DNA of 8,765 bases from Treponema sp. GTDB lineage: Bacteria; Spirochaetota; Spirochaetia; Treponematales; Breznakiellaceae. The stretch covers positions 1 through 8,765 of the forward strand of contig JAITBO010000336.1 in NCBI GenBank assembly GCA_031283505.1. Direction: 5' to 3'. Positions 1 to 5,013 of this stretch are shown here, piece after piece. Within the stretch, counting starts at the first letter, position 1, and each line of letters starts with the position of its first letter. The position numbers and the translations under genes were made by a program. Under the pieces are notes generated by a model. It was not told the origin of the DNA. It saw only the letters and a list, made by a program, of their open reading frames with translations, and searched no databases.

Positions 1-680
1 CCGGACGCGAAGATGAAACAGCAGGCCTTGTCCGCGAACAGGGGATGTTCGCTGAGATCGACCAGAACCCGGTACTTTCCGGTCCGTTCCGCCAGGGTGG
101 CAAAGGGGTCCCACAGGGCGGCCACTTCGGCCTCCCCGTTGTCCACAGCCTGGATGATCAGATCGGTGGGGAAGGGCTTCCAGGTAATCTCCGTCTGCGG
201 ATTAATCCCGGCGCTTCCCGCGGCAACCGACGCCACCGACATAGGCGTTCCGCCGATCTCGTCAACCGCGATGACCTTGCCGCGCAAACCGGCCAGATCC
301 TTAACCGGCGAATCTACGGGGACCAGTATCTTGATGCACCCCTCATGGAGACCGCCGACCAGTTTTACGTCGATGCCGTTATAGACCGACGGAAAATACT
401 GAAAGTCCCCGTTTTGAACCGCCATTTTTCCCGCGGCAAGGGCGGAACGGTCCGATTCAAAAGTACCGCCGCTTACCAGGTTGATCTTGACCCCTTCGGC
501 CTCGAAAAAGCCCTTCAGAACTCCAATCGCGATCGGGGAACTACAAGTCGCCCCGGAATAGGCAATATCATATTCGCCGTGGGGAAACTGACTGCTCTCC
601 TTTTTTCCCCCCGCGAAAACCGCCGCAGGTACCATCGCCGCCAGCAGCAAAACCACCGGCACCGCTCGTCCGCATTTCAT
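1..680 (-). CDS. Periplasmic solute-binding protein of an ABC importer (SsuA/NrtA/NMT1-like), 3' end cut off by the window
   Basis: Reading the minus strand from an ATG at 680-678 gives an uninterrupted frame of 226 codons running off the left edge; a SD (ATAGGAGG, 686-693) lies 5 nt before the ATG. The N-terminus is a signal peptide: a short charged start, a hydrophobic core at about residues 6-23, then AVFAGGKKES. It has no lipobox cysteine, and this cleavage style is common in treponemes. The mature part has binding-protein features of the SsuA/TauA/NrtA type: a strand followed by 'PIAIGVLKGFFEAEGVKI', later 'DLAGLRGKVIAVDEIGGTP', 'QAVDNGEAEVAALWDP' and a domain-2 region. That family delivers sulfonates, nitrate, taurine or pyrimidine precursors to an ABC permease. 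The ligand cannot be read from sequence. Divergence from a sulfur operon with a shared control region suggests an organosulfur ligand (inference). The permease and ATPase would lie further left. Confidence is high for the family, low for the substrate. Confidence 0.85.
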   Translation of the reverse strand, partial: MKCGRAVPVVLLLAAMVPAAVFAGGKKESSQFPHGEYDIAYSGATCSSPIAIGVLKGFFEAEGVKINLVSGGTFESDRSALAAGKMAVQNGDFQYFPSVYNGIDVKLVGGLHEGCIKILVPVDSPVKDLAGLRGKVIAVDEIGGTPMSVASVAAGSAGINPQTEITWKPFPTDLIIQAVDNGEAEVAALWDPFATLAERTGKYRVLVDLSEHPLFADKACCFIFAS

Positions 681-685
681 CGTAA

Positions 686-707
686 GCCTCCTATAGTGTC
701 CGGACAC
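686..707 (-). promoter_or_regulatory. Shine-Dalgarno and adjacent 12-bp perfect palindrome upstream of the divergent binding-protein gene
   Basis: On the minus strand the SD ATAGGAGG (686-693) precedes the ATG at 680. Three bases further upstream (696-707) is the perfect palindrome GTGTCCGGACAC. It could be a repressor site or a small stem in the mRNA leader next to the SD. Nothing identifies a binding protein. Confidence 0.4.
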
Positions 708-737
708 CGTTAAACCTGTGAATTTATCCCGGAATTT

Positions 738-760
738 GGGCGCACCCGGCACTGCGCGCC
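738..760. repeat. GC-rich imperfect inverted repeat (REP-like)
   Basis: GGGCGCA and TGCGCGCC arms flank CCCGGCAC, forming a GC-rich imperfect hairpin. It lies in a stretch (about 725-780) with further small dyads such as GGAT...ATCC. The region encodes nothing convincing. It may belong to the same dispersed repeat as the GGGGTCAGACC units just to its right. Confidence 0.3.
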
Positions 761-820
761 GGATCGGGTTATCCGCTTGTACCCCTTGCGCAGGCACTTT
801 GCGTGTAACGCTCCGCGTCC

Positions 821-916
821 GGGGACAGACCCCATCGGTGTTTATTTTGGGGTCAGACCTCTTTTTTTATAGGGGGTCAGACCTCTTTTTAAGTAAACGC
901 CCAGGGACAGGCCCCC
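821..916. repeat. Cluster of four GGGG(A/T)CAGACC-type repeat units
   Basis: Four related units occur within 96 bp: GGGGACAGACCCC (821-833), two identical 18-bp copies of GGGGTCAGACCTCTTTTT (849-866 and 873-890), and GGGACAGGCCCCC (904-916). The GGGG...CCCC ends make the first unit a short dyad. From general knowledge, GGGGTCAGACC/GGGGACAGACC motifs are often scattered in intergenic regions of genomes that carry REP-associated tyrosine (Y1) transposases. No transposase is present here, so this would be a non-autonomous repeat or remnant. It sits between the minus-strand promoter and the gene that promoter would serve. Confidence 0.55.
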
Positions 917-971
917 TTTCCGGGAAAATCCGCATATTCCTCGTTGACCGAACAATAGCCTTTCATCAGAA

Positions 972-990
972 TACATAGAATTCCGATGTA
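972..990 (-). promoter_or_regulatory. Operator-like site B (TACATCGGAATTCTATGTA on the minus strand)
   Basis: Read on the minus strand this 19-mer matches 16 of 19 positions with site A at 1111-1129 on the plus strand. It is also an imperfect palindrome itself (TACAT...ATGTA ends). It lies just downstream of the leftward -10, as site A lies just downstream of the rightward -10. The GGAATT core recalls sulfur-regulon boxes of Rrf2/CymR-type repressors. That link is a suggestion only. Confidence 0.4.
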
Positions 991-1004
991 TTTAATATGA
1001 ATTT

Positions 1005-1033
1005 ACCATAATAAAAATTCAAACTTATGTCAA
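1005..1033 (-). promoter_or_regulatory. Predicted sigma70-type promoter firing leftward (toward the binding-protein gene)
   Basis: On the minus strand a perfect -35 TTGACA (1033-1028), a 17-bp AT-rich spacer and a -10-like TATGGT (1010-1005). It mirrors the metY promoter on the other strand. If it serves the gene starting at 680, the leader would be about 310-320 nt and would run through the GGGGTCAGACC repeats. A promoter closer to the gene cannot be excluded. Confidence 0.45.
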
Positions 1034-1035
1034 GC

Positions 1036-1052
1036 GAATTTCAATGAAATTC
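1036..1052. promoter_or_regulatory. 17-bp perfect palindrome between the two divergent -35 boxes
   Basis: GAATTTCA - A - TGAAATTC is a perfect 8+1+8 inverted repeat. It lies between the leftward -35 (1028-1033) and the rightward -35 (1076-1081). A dimeric regulator bound here could touch RNA polymerase at both promoters. The regulator is unknown. Confidence 0.45.
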
Positions 1053-1075
1053 TATAGATTTTGTAAGAAATTCTC

Positions 1076-1104
1076 TTGACAAAGAAATTCCTATTCAATA
1101 TCCT
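1076..1104 (+). promoter_or_regulatory. Predicted sigma70-type promoter of the metY operon
   Basis: A perfect -35 TTGACA (1076-1081), a 17-bp spacer and the -10 TATCCT (1099-1104) predict a start near 1111 and a leader of about 44 nt before the metY ATG. The -10 lies between inverted arms AATTCCTAT (1086-1094) and ATAGGAATT (1114-1122), so a protein bound to both arms would cover the start site. The leader is too short for a SAM or T-box riboswitch. Confidence 0.6.
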
Positions 1105-1110
1105 AGTTAT

Positions 1111-1129
1111 TACATAGGAATTCTATTAA
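1111..1129 (+). promoter_or_regulatory. Operator-like site A (TACATAGGAATTCTATTAA) at the metY transcription start
   Basis: This 19-mer matches site B (minus strand, 972-990) at 16 of 19 positions and overlaps the predicted metY start. Its ATAGGAATT core pairs with AATTCCTAT at 1086-1094 as an inverted repeat with a 19-bp gap. The position fits a repressor. A related GAAATTCTAT occurs at 1046-1055. Confidence 0.45.
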
Positions 1130-1154
1130 TTCTGTCAATACCAAGGAGGCTTTT

Positions 1155-2486
1155 ATGTCAGATCAGGCTTACAAGTTTGATACCCTTAAGATCAGGGCGG
1201 CCTACGATCCCGCTCTGCACAACCAGGCGGTTTCGCCGCCCATCTACCAGACCACGGCATACGAATTCAGGGATACCAAAAATGCCGACGGGCTTTTCGC
1301 GTTTACCCAGCCGGGTTTTCTCTACACCAGGGTAAACAACCCCACCGTCGATATTCTGGAACGGCGGGTGGCGGCTTTGGACGGGGGCGCCGGGGCATTG
1401 GCCCTCGCCTCCGGCATGGCGGCGGTTTCCTACACCCTGCTCACCCTTGCCGAGGGGGGCGGCCGGATCCTGACCAGCCCCTATCTCTACGGCGGGAGCG
1501 CCGACGCCTTTCAAAAGATATTCCCCAAATTCAACATTCATTTTGACGGATCCTTCCATATAAATGATCCGGCCGCGCTTGAGGGGGACATCAAGCCGGA
1601 TACCAGGGCGATCTACGTGGAATCCGTCAGCAATCCTACCGGGGCCGTCGCGGACATCGAGGCCCTTGCCAGCCTCGCCCACAGGCACGGCATTCCCCTG
1701 GTGGTGGACAATACCTTCGCCACCCCGTACCTGCTCAACCCCATCAAATATGGCGCGGACATTGTGGTCTACTCGGCCACCAAGGCCCTGAACGGCCACG
1801 GGAACCTGATCGCCGGCATAATAGTCGAGGCCGGCAGCGCGGCTCCGGGGGGGCGCTTCCCCTGGGACAACGGCAAGTTCCCCCAACTGGAGGAACTCCA
1901 GTACGTGCTGCGGGACCGGAGCGACAACAGAAAACGGAGCTACCTCGAACTGGCCCCGGACGCGCCGTTTGTAACCCGCATCCGGCTCCACTACCTTAAC
2001 TACTTCGGCGCGGCCTTAAGCCCCTTCGATGCTTACCTTGCCCTTATCGGCATCGAAACCCTCTCGGAACGGGTACAGAAACAGATCGCCAACGCCAAAA
2101 AAGTTATCGCCTACCTGGAGAAGAGCAAACACGTGGCATGGATAAAATACGCGGGCCTGGAATCCAGCCCCTCCTACAAGCTGGCGCGGAAATACCTGCC
2201 CGGGGGCGTCCCGGCCATCTTCTCGTTCGGCTTTAAGGGAAGCATTGAACAGAGCGAGGCCTTTCTCAACGCGGTACAGCTCTGGAGTTACCATGTCAAC
2301 GTGGGGGACGCCCGATCCCTCATCGTCAATTCCCCCAAAACGACCCACGGGGAACTGACGCCGGAGGAGCAAAAACAGGCGGACATCGAACCGAACCTGA
2401 TCCGCCTCTCCCTGGGGCTGGAGGACGCGGAGGATCTTATCGCGGACCTGGATCAGGCTTTCGCGAAAGTCTTCGGCTCAGCGTAA
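1155..2486 (+). CDS. metY: O-acetylhomoserine sulfhydrylase (Cys/Met metabolism PLP enzyme)
   Basis: A 443-residue cytoplasmic PLP enzyme. It replaces the acetyl group of O-acetylhomoserine with sulfide (giving homocysteine) or with methanethiol (giving methionine directly). Visible signatures: the N-terminal 'QAVSPPIYQTTAYEF' (about 24-38), YTRVNNPT (57-64), the SGMAA turn (86-90), D185 in VVDNTFATP, the PLP lysine K210 in YSATK followed by the glycine-rich NGHGN, and the C-terminal NVGDARSLI...PKTTHGEL block with RLSLGLED near 417-424. The extra segment at about 226-275 and the total length separate MetY-type enzymes from the shorter (about 390-400 aa) cystathionine gamma-synthases. The start is set by AAGGAGG (1143-1149) 5 nt before the ATG. 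First gene of the operon, 29 bp before metN. With a Mar system downstream, methanethiol is the likely physiological co-substrate (inference). Confidence 0.93.
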   Translation: MSDQAYKFDTLKIRAAYDPALHNQAVSPPIYQTTAYEFRDTKNADGLFAFTQPGFLYTRVNNPTVDILERRVAALDGGAGALALASGMAAVSYTLLTLAEGGGRILTSPYLYGGSADAFQKIFPKFNIHFDGSFHINDPAALEGDIKPDTRAIYVESVSNPTGAVADIEALASLAHRHGIPLVVDNTFATPYLLNPIKYGADIVVYSATKALNGHGNLIAGIIVEAGSAAPGGRFPWDNGKFPQLEELQYVLRDRSDNRKRSYLELAPDAPFVTRIRLHYLNYFGAALSPFDAYLALIGIETLSERVQKQIANAKKVIAYLEKSKHVAWIKYAGLESSPSYKLARKYLPGGVPAIFSFGFKGSIEQSEAFLNAVQLWSYHVNVGDARSLIVNSPKTTHGELTPEEQKQADIEPNLIRLSLGLEDAEDLIADLDQAFAKVFGSA

Positions 2487-2515
2487 CGCCCGGCGGGAAT
2501 TCAGGAGGGTTCAGT

Positions 2516-3304
2516 ATGGCTGAGGCGTTTATACAGATACAGGGGCTGCGCAAGACATTCCGGGGCAGGGAAAAGAATCTGGCCGTTTTAAAGGGAATCG
2601 ATCTGGCAATCGAAAAGGGTGATGTGTTCGGCATCGTGGGGTTCAGCGGGGCCGGAAAAACCACGCTCCTCCGGTGTCTGAACCGGCTGGAAACGCCGGA
2701 TTCGGGAACAATCTCCATTGGCAATGTGATAATTACGGCCCTGGAAAGGCGGGAACTGAATTTGCGGCGCCAGAAGATCGGCGTAATTTTTCAACAGTTC
2801 AACCTCCTGGATTCGCGCACGGTTTTTGGCAATGTGGCTTATCCTCTGGAGATCGCCGGCATCAAACACGGCCAGGTGAAAAACCGCGTCATGGAAATCC
2901 TGGAGCTTGTGGGACTTTCGGACAAGGTTGATTGCTATCCCGGCCAGCTTTCCGGCGGCCAGAAACAACGGGTGGGGATTGCCCGGGCGTTGACAAATGA
3001 GCCGGACATCCTCCTCTCCGACGAAGCGACAAGCGCCCTCGATCCGCTCACATCCCTTTCCATTTTGGATCTTCTCATTGACATCAACAGGAAACTGGGG
3101 CTCACCATTGTCCTTGTTACCCATCAGCTCGAAGTGGTCCGCTACGCCTGCGCCAATATGGCGGTCCTGGAAAACGGGCGCATCGCGGAAAAAGGCAGCG
3201 TCAAGAGCGTGTTCCTTAACCCAAAAAGCGAGACCGCACAGCTCTTCATGAAGATCAACCGGGATCTTTCAAGCCGCGAATGGCAGGAAGGGGACGGCAT
3301 ATGA
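2516..3304 (+). CDS. metN: Methionine-type ABC importer ATPase, short form without the NIL domain
   Basis: A 262-residue ABC ATPase on the cytoplasmic face of the importer. Seen in order: Walker A GFSGAGKTT (42-50), Q-loop IFQQFN (91-96), signature LSGGQKQR (145-152), Walker B ILLSDEATSALDP (165-177) and H-loop histidine H203 in VTHQLEVV. The sequence around the Q-loop ('NLLDSRTVFGNVAYPLEIAG') is typical of MetN. E. coli MetN is about 343 aa; the missing part corresponds to the C-terminal NIL/C2 domain that binds methionine and inhibits transport when internal methionine is high. Here the protein ends soon after the ATPase core, so that feedback should be absent. SD AGGAGGG (2503-2509) lies 6 nt before the ATG. 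The stop overlaps the metI start (ATGA). The substrate (methionine or a relative) is inferred from family and neighbours. Confidence 0.88.
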   Translation: MAEAFIQIQGLRKTFRGREKNLAVLKGIDLAIEKGDVFGIVGFSGAGKTTLLRCLNRLETPDSGTISIGNVIITALERRELNLRRQKIGVIFQQFNLLDSRTVFGNVAYPLEIAGIKHGQVKNRVMEILELVGLSDKVDCYPGQLSGGQKQRVGIARALTNEPDILLSDEATSALDPLTSLSILDLLIDINRKLGLTIVLVTHQLEVVRYACANMAVLENGRIAEKGSVKSVFLNPKSETAQLFMKINRDLSSREWQEGDGI

Positions 3305-3999
3305 ACGCCTTTCTCAAATCCCTGCGCGGCGCGATTGGCGCCGAGGTATGGAGCATCGCAGGCCCCTCAATTATCCAGACCCTCTATATGACCGTACTGA
3401 CCACCGTACTCACCGGTATCTTCGGCCTTGTTCTGGGCGTAGCTTTGGTACTCACCGACCGGGACGGACTCCACCCCCTGAGGGCCTTCAACAGCATCCT
3501 CGGCGCGGTCATCAACGCCCTGAGATCCATGCCGAGCGTGATCATCATCATTCTGACTTTGCCCCTCTCGCGCCTCATTATCGGCATTTCCTACGGGCCC
3601 AGCGCCTGTATTGTCGCGCTGGCCTTCACCTGCATTCCCATGTACGCAAGACTCGTGGAGAACAGCATCCTCGAAGTTCCCCTGGGGAAATTTGAAGCCG
3701 CCAAGGCCATGGGAAGCCGTACCGCGGCGATTGTATTCAAGGTGATGCTGCCCGAAGCCCTGCCGAATTTGATACGCAGTTTTACTGTCGCGGTAATCGC
3801 GGTGATCTCCACAACAGCGCTGGCCGGGTCTTTCGGCGCGGGAGGCCTGGGAGATGTGGCGGTACGTTACGGGTACCAGCGGTTTCGTGTGGACATGCTC
3901 ATCGCCTCTGTGGCTTCCCTTATCGCTCTGGTGACTATTGTGCAAATAACAGGCAATAGCATCGCGAAGGGCATCCTCAAAAAGAGACATTTACTTTAG
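3301..3999 (+). CDS. metI: Methionine-type ABC importer permease
   Basis: A 232-residue inner-membrane permease of the MetI family, close to the usual 215-220 aa. Five or so hydrophobic segments are visible: about 29-51, 64-86, 92-112, 160-180 and 199-218. Between the third and fourth lies the cytoplasmic EAA coupling loop, 'EVPLGKFEAAKAMGS' (125-139) followed by LPEALP (150-155), which docks on the ATPase. The conserved 'RSMPSVIIII' and 'SFGAGGLGDVAVRYGYQRF' stretches are MetI-like. The start at 3301 is preferred over an in-frame ATG at 3280. It has AGGAAGGG (3285-3292) about 8 nt upstream and gives the 4-nt ATGA overlap with metN that indicates translational coupling. The protein should work as a dimer with MetN and receive substrate from MetQ. 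Confidence 0.9.
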   Translation: MNAFLKSLRGAIGAEVWSIAGPSIIQTLYMTVLTTVLTGIFGLVLGVALVLTDRDGLHPLRAFNSILGAVINALRSMPSVIIIILTLPLSRLIIGISYGPSACIVALAFTCIPMYARLVENSILEVPLGKFEAAKAMGSRTAAIVFKVMLPEALPNLIRSFTVAVIAVISTTALAGSFGAGGLGDVAVRYGYQRFRVDMLIASVASLIALVTIVQITGNSIAKGILKKRHLL

Positions 4000-4015
4000 C
4001 GAATTTGGGCGTATG

Positions 4016-4038
4016 CCTGAATAAATTTTATCAGGAGG
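4016..4038 (+). promoter_or_regulatory. Imperfect hairpin holding the metQ Shine-Dalgarno
   Basis: CCTGA (4016-4020) pairs with TCAGG (4031-4035), with further A/T pairs inside. The second arm overlaps the SD AGGAGG (4033-4038) of metQ, so the fold would partly hide it. It is short and AT-rich inside, so any effect would be modest. Confidence 0.25.
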
Positions 4039-4044
4039 AAGTTT

Positions 4045-4902
4045 ATGAAAAAACTTTCCGTAGTATTGACGCTGGTCATTGCAGCAATTGCCATTGCGGC
4101 AATTGGAACATTGGTTTGGTTTTTGCCGCGGGTAATTAAAGAGGGAAGCGCCAAGGCGGCGGACGATGGCGGCGGCGGGAGGACTCACCTGATCGTACAA
4201 GCCGACATTGTGCCCCACGCGGAACTGCTCGAGTTCATCAAGCCAAAACTGGCCGCGGAGGGTATTGACATCGAGATTAATACCAGAACGGACAGTTCCC
4301 TTGCCAATGAACAGGTGGACAAAGGGGAACTGGATGCCAACTTTTTTCAGCACGAACCCTACCTCAAGTCCATTGTCGCGGAACGCCGCTTCGACCTGAC
4401 AAACGCGGGGAATATCCATGTGGAACCAATCGGCGCGTACTCGGATAAATACGCGAGCGTCGATCAGATTCCGCCCAGCGCGACCATCGCCATTCCAAAT
4501 GACGCGACCAACGAATACCGGGCGCTCCGTATCCTGGAAAAGGCGGGCTTCATCACCCTGAAGCAGGGAACCGACGTGTATCAGACCACGGTAACCAACA
4601 CCGTTGATCAGTACCTTAAACCGGTAACGTTACAGGAGTTGGATTCCGCCCTGATCCTCCGGGTACGGCAGGATTTTGACGTTTACATCACCAACACCAA
4701 CAAGGTGCTGGAAGCGGGCCTGGACGCGACCAAGGCGCTGTTCCGCGAGGGCGCCGACTCGCCCTATGCGAACATCATCGCGGTAAAAAGCAGCCGGGTA
4801 AACGAACCTGCCATCAAAGCCCTGGTTTCCGCCCTGCGTTCAGAAGACGTGCGGACCTTTATTGAAGGTAAATACAAAGGCGCGGTTATCCCCGCTTTCT
4901 GA
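4045..4902 (+). CDS. metQ: NlpA/MetQ-family methionine-binding protein of the importer, membrane-anchored without a lipobox
   Basis: A 285-residue extracytoplasmic binding protein of the NlpA (MetQ) family. It captures the amino acid and delivers it to MetI/MetN. Family signatures: 'DIVPHAELLEFIKPKLAAEGI' (about 54-74), DANFFQHEPYL (97-107), PNDATNEYRAL (151-161) and the late IIAVKSSRVNEPAIKAL segment. The N-terminus has a hydrophobic helix at about 5-27 followed by a charged, glycine-rich linker. There is no cysteine anywhere in the protein. Most MetQ proteins are lipoproteins with a lipobox Cys, so this one is more likely held by an uncleaved N-terminal helix or secreted. SD AGGAGG (4033-4038) is 6 nt from the ATG. 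It follows metI by 45 bp and ends 111 bp before marD. The ligand could be methionine or a methylthio compound. Confidence 0.88.
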   Translation: MKKLSVVLTLVIAAIAIAAIGTLVWFLPRVIKEGSAKAADDGGGGRTHLIVQADIVPHAELLEFIKPKLAAEGIDIEINTRTDSSLANEQVDKGELDANFFQHEPYLKSIVAERRFDLTNAGNIHVEPIGAYSDKYASVDQIPPSATIAIPNDATNEYRALRILEKAGFITLKQGTDVYQTTVTNTVDQYLKPVTLQELDSALILRVRQDFDVYITNTNKVLEAGLDATKALFREGADSPYANIIAVKSSRVNEPAIKALVSALRSEDVRTFIEGKYKGAVIPAF

Positions 4903-4928
4903 AGTCTCCCTTTTATCACTTGACTCAG

Positions 4929-4956
4929 CATCGGTATATTGCATAGTATATCGATG
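4929..4956. promoter_or_regulatory. 28-bp inverted repeat overlapping the putative marD -10
   Basis: Arms CATCGGTATAT (4929-4939) and GTATATCGATG (4946-4956) pair at 9 of 11 positions around the 6-nt centre TGCATA. The minus-strand reading of 4940-4958 matches site B (972-990) at 14 of 19 positions. This suggests the same regulator acts here. Overlap with the putative -10 would fit repression. Confidence 0.4.
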
Positions 4957-4980
4957 TTTTTAATATAAATTAGAGTATTC

Positions 4981-4999
4981 GCAAAATATCGGATTTTGC
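4981..4999 (+). promoter_or_regulatory. Stem-loop in the marD leader
   Basis: GCAAAAT (4981-4987) and ATTTTGC (4993-4999) form a perfect 7-bp stem around the ATCGG loop. It ends 4 nt before the SD AGAGAGGG. With no U-run after it, it is not a rho-independent terminator. It may be an mRNA processing or stability element, or affect marD translation. Confidence 0.4.
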
Positions 5000-5013
5000 A
5001 AAAGAGAGGGATG

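Larger units (their letters stand above)
681..1154. other. Gene-free divergent intergenic region (474 bp)
   Basis: The left part (681-920) is GC-rich and repeat-laden. It includes a palindrome next to the divergent SD, a REP-like dyad and four GGGG(A/T)CAGACC units. The right part (about 920-1154) is AT-rich and carries two opposed promoters, a 17-bp palindrome and several GRAATTC(C)TAT motifs. I see no tRNA, riboswitch or credible small gene. An 86-codon open frame at 718-978 is explained by the repeats and has no SD. Confidence 0.7.
4903..5013 (+). promoter_or_regulatory. AT-rich control region between metQ and marD
   Basis: This 111-bp gap breaks an otherwise tight operon. It contains a -35-like TTGACT (4920-4925), possible -10 boxes CATAGT (4942-4947, 16-bp spacing) or TAGTAT (4944-4949, 18-bp spacing), a 28-bp inverted repeat (4929-4956), an element shared with the metY upstream region (4941-4971) and a stem-loop just before the marD SD (4981-4999). 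A separate promoter for the mar genes is likely. No terminator for metQ is visible. Confidence 0.5.

Noticed and set aside
45..713. 222-codon plus-strand open frame at the left edge
   Set aside because: The minus strand here encodes a recognisable binding protein with signal peptide and SD. The plus frame is its shadow.
821..916. CRISPR-like array
   Set aside because: The repeats are too short, irregularly spaced and divergent, and no cas genes are present.
718..978. 86-codon plus-strand open frame in the intergenic region
   Set aside because: It has no SD, a low-complexity composition, and its repeated GSDLF peptides are simply the GGGGTCAGACCTCTTTTT repeats read in frame.
1105..1154. SAM riboswitch or T-box before metY
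   Set aside because: The predicted leader is only about 44 nt, with no multi-helix fold or terminator. I found no conserved core of these elements in 681-1154 either.
1158..1991. 277-codon minus-strand open frame inside metY
   Set aside because: It is antisense to a clearly conserved PLP enzyme, has no recognisable domain and is typical of GC-rich shadow frames. The same applies to long antisense frames within metN, metI, marD, marK and marB.
4903..4930. Rho-independent terminator after metQ
   Set aside because: No GC-rich stem followed by a T-run is visible. The nearby stem at 4981-4999 is AT-rich and lacks a T-run.
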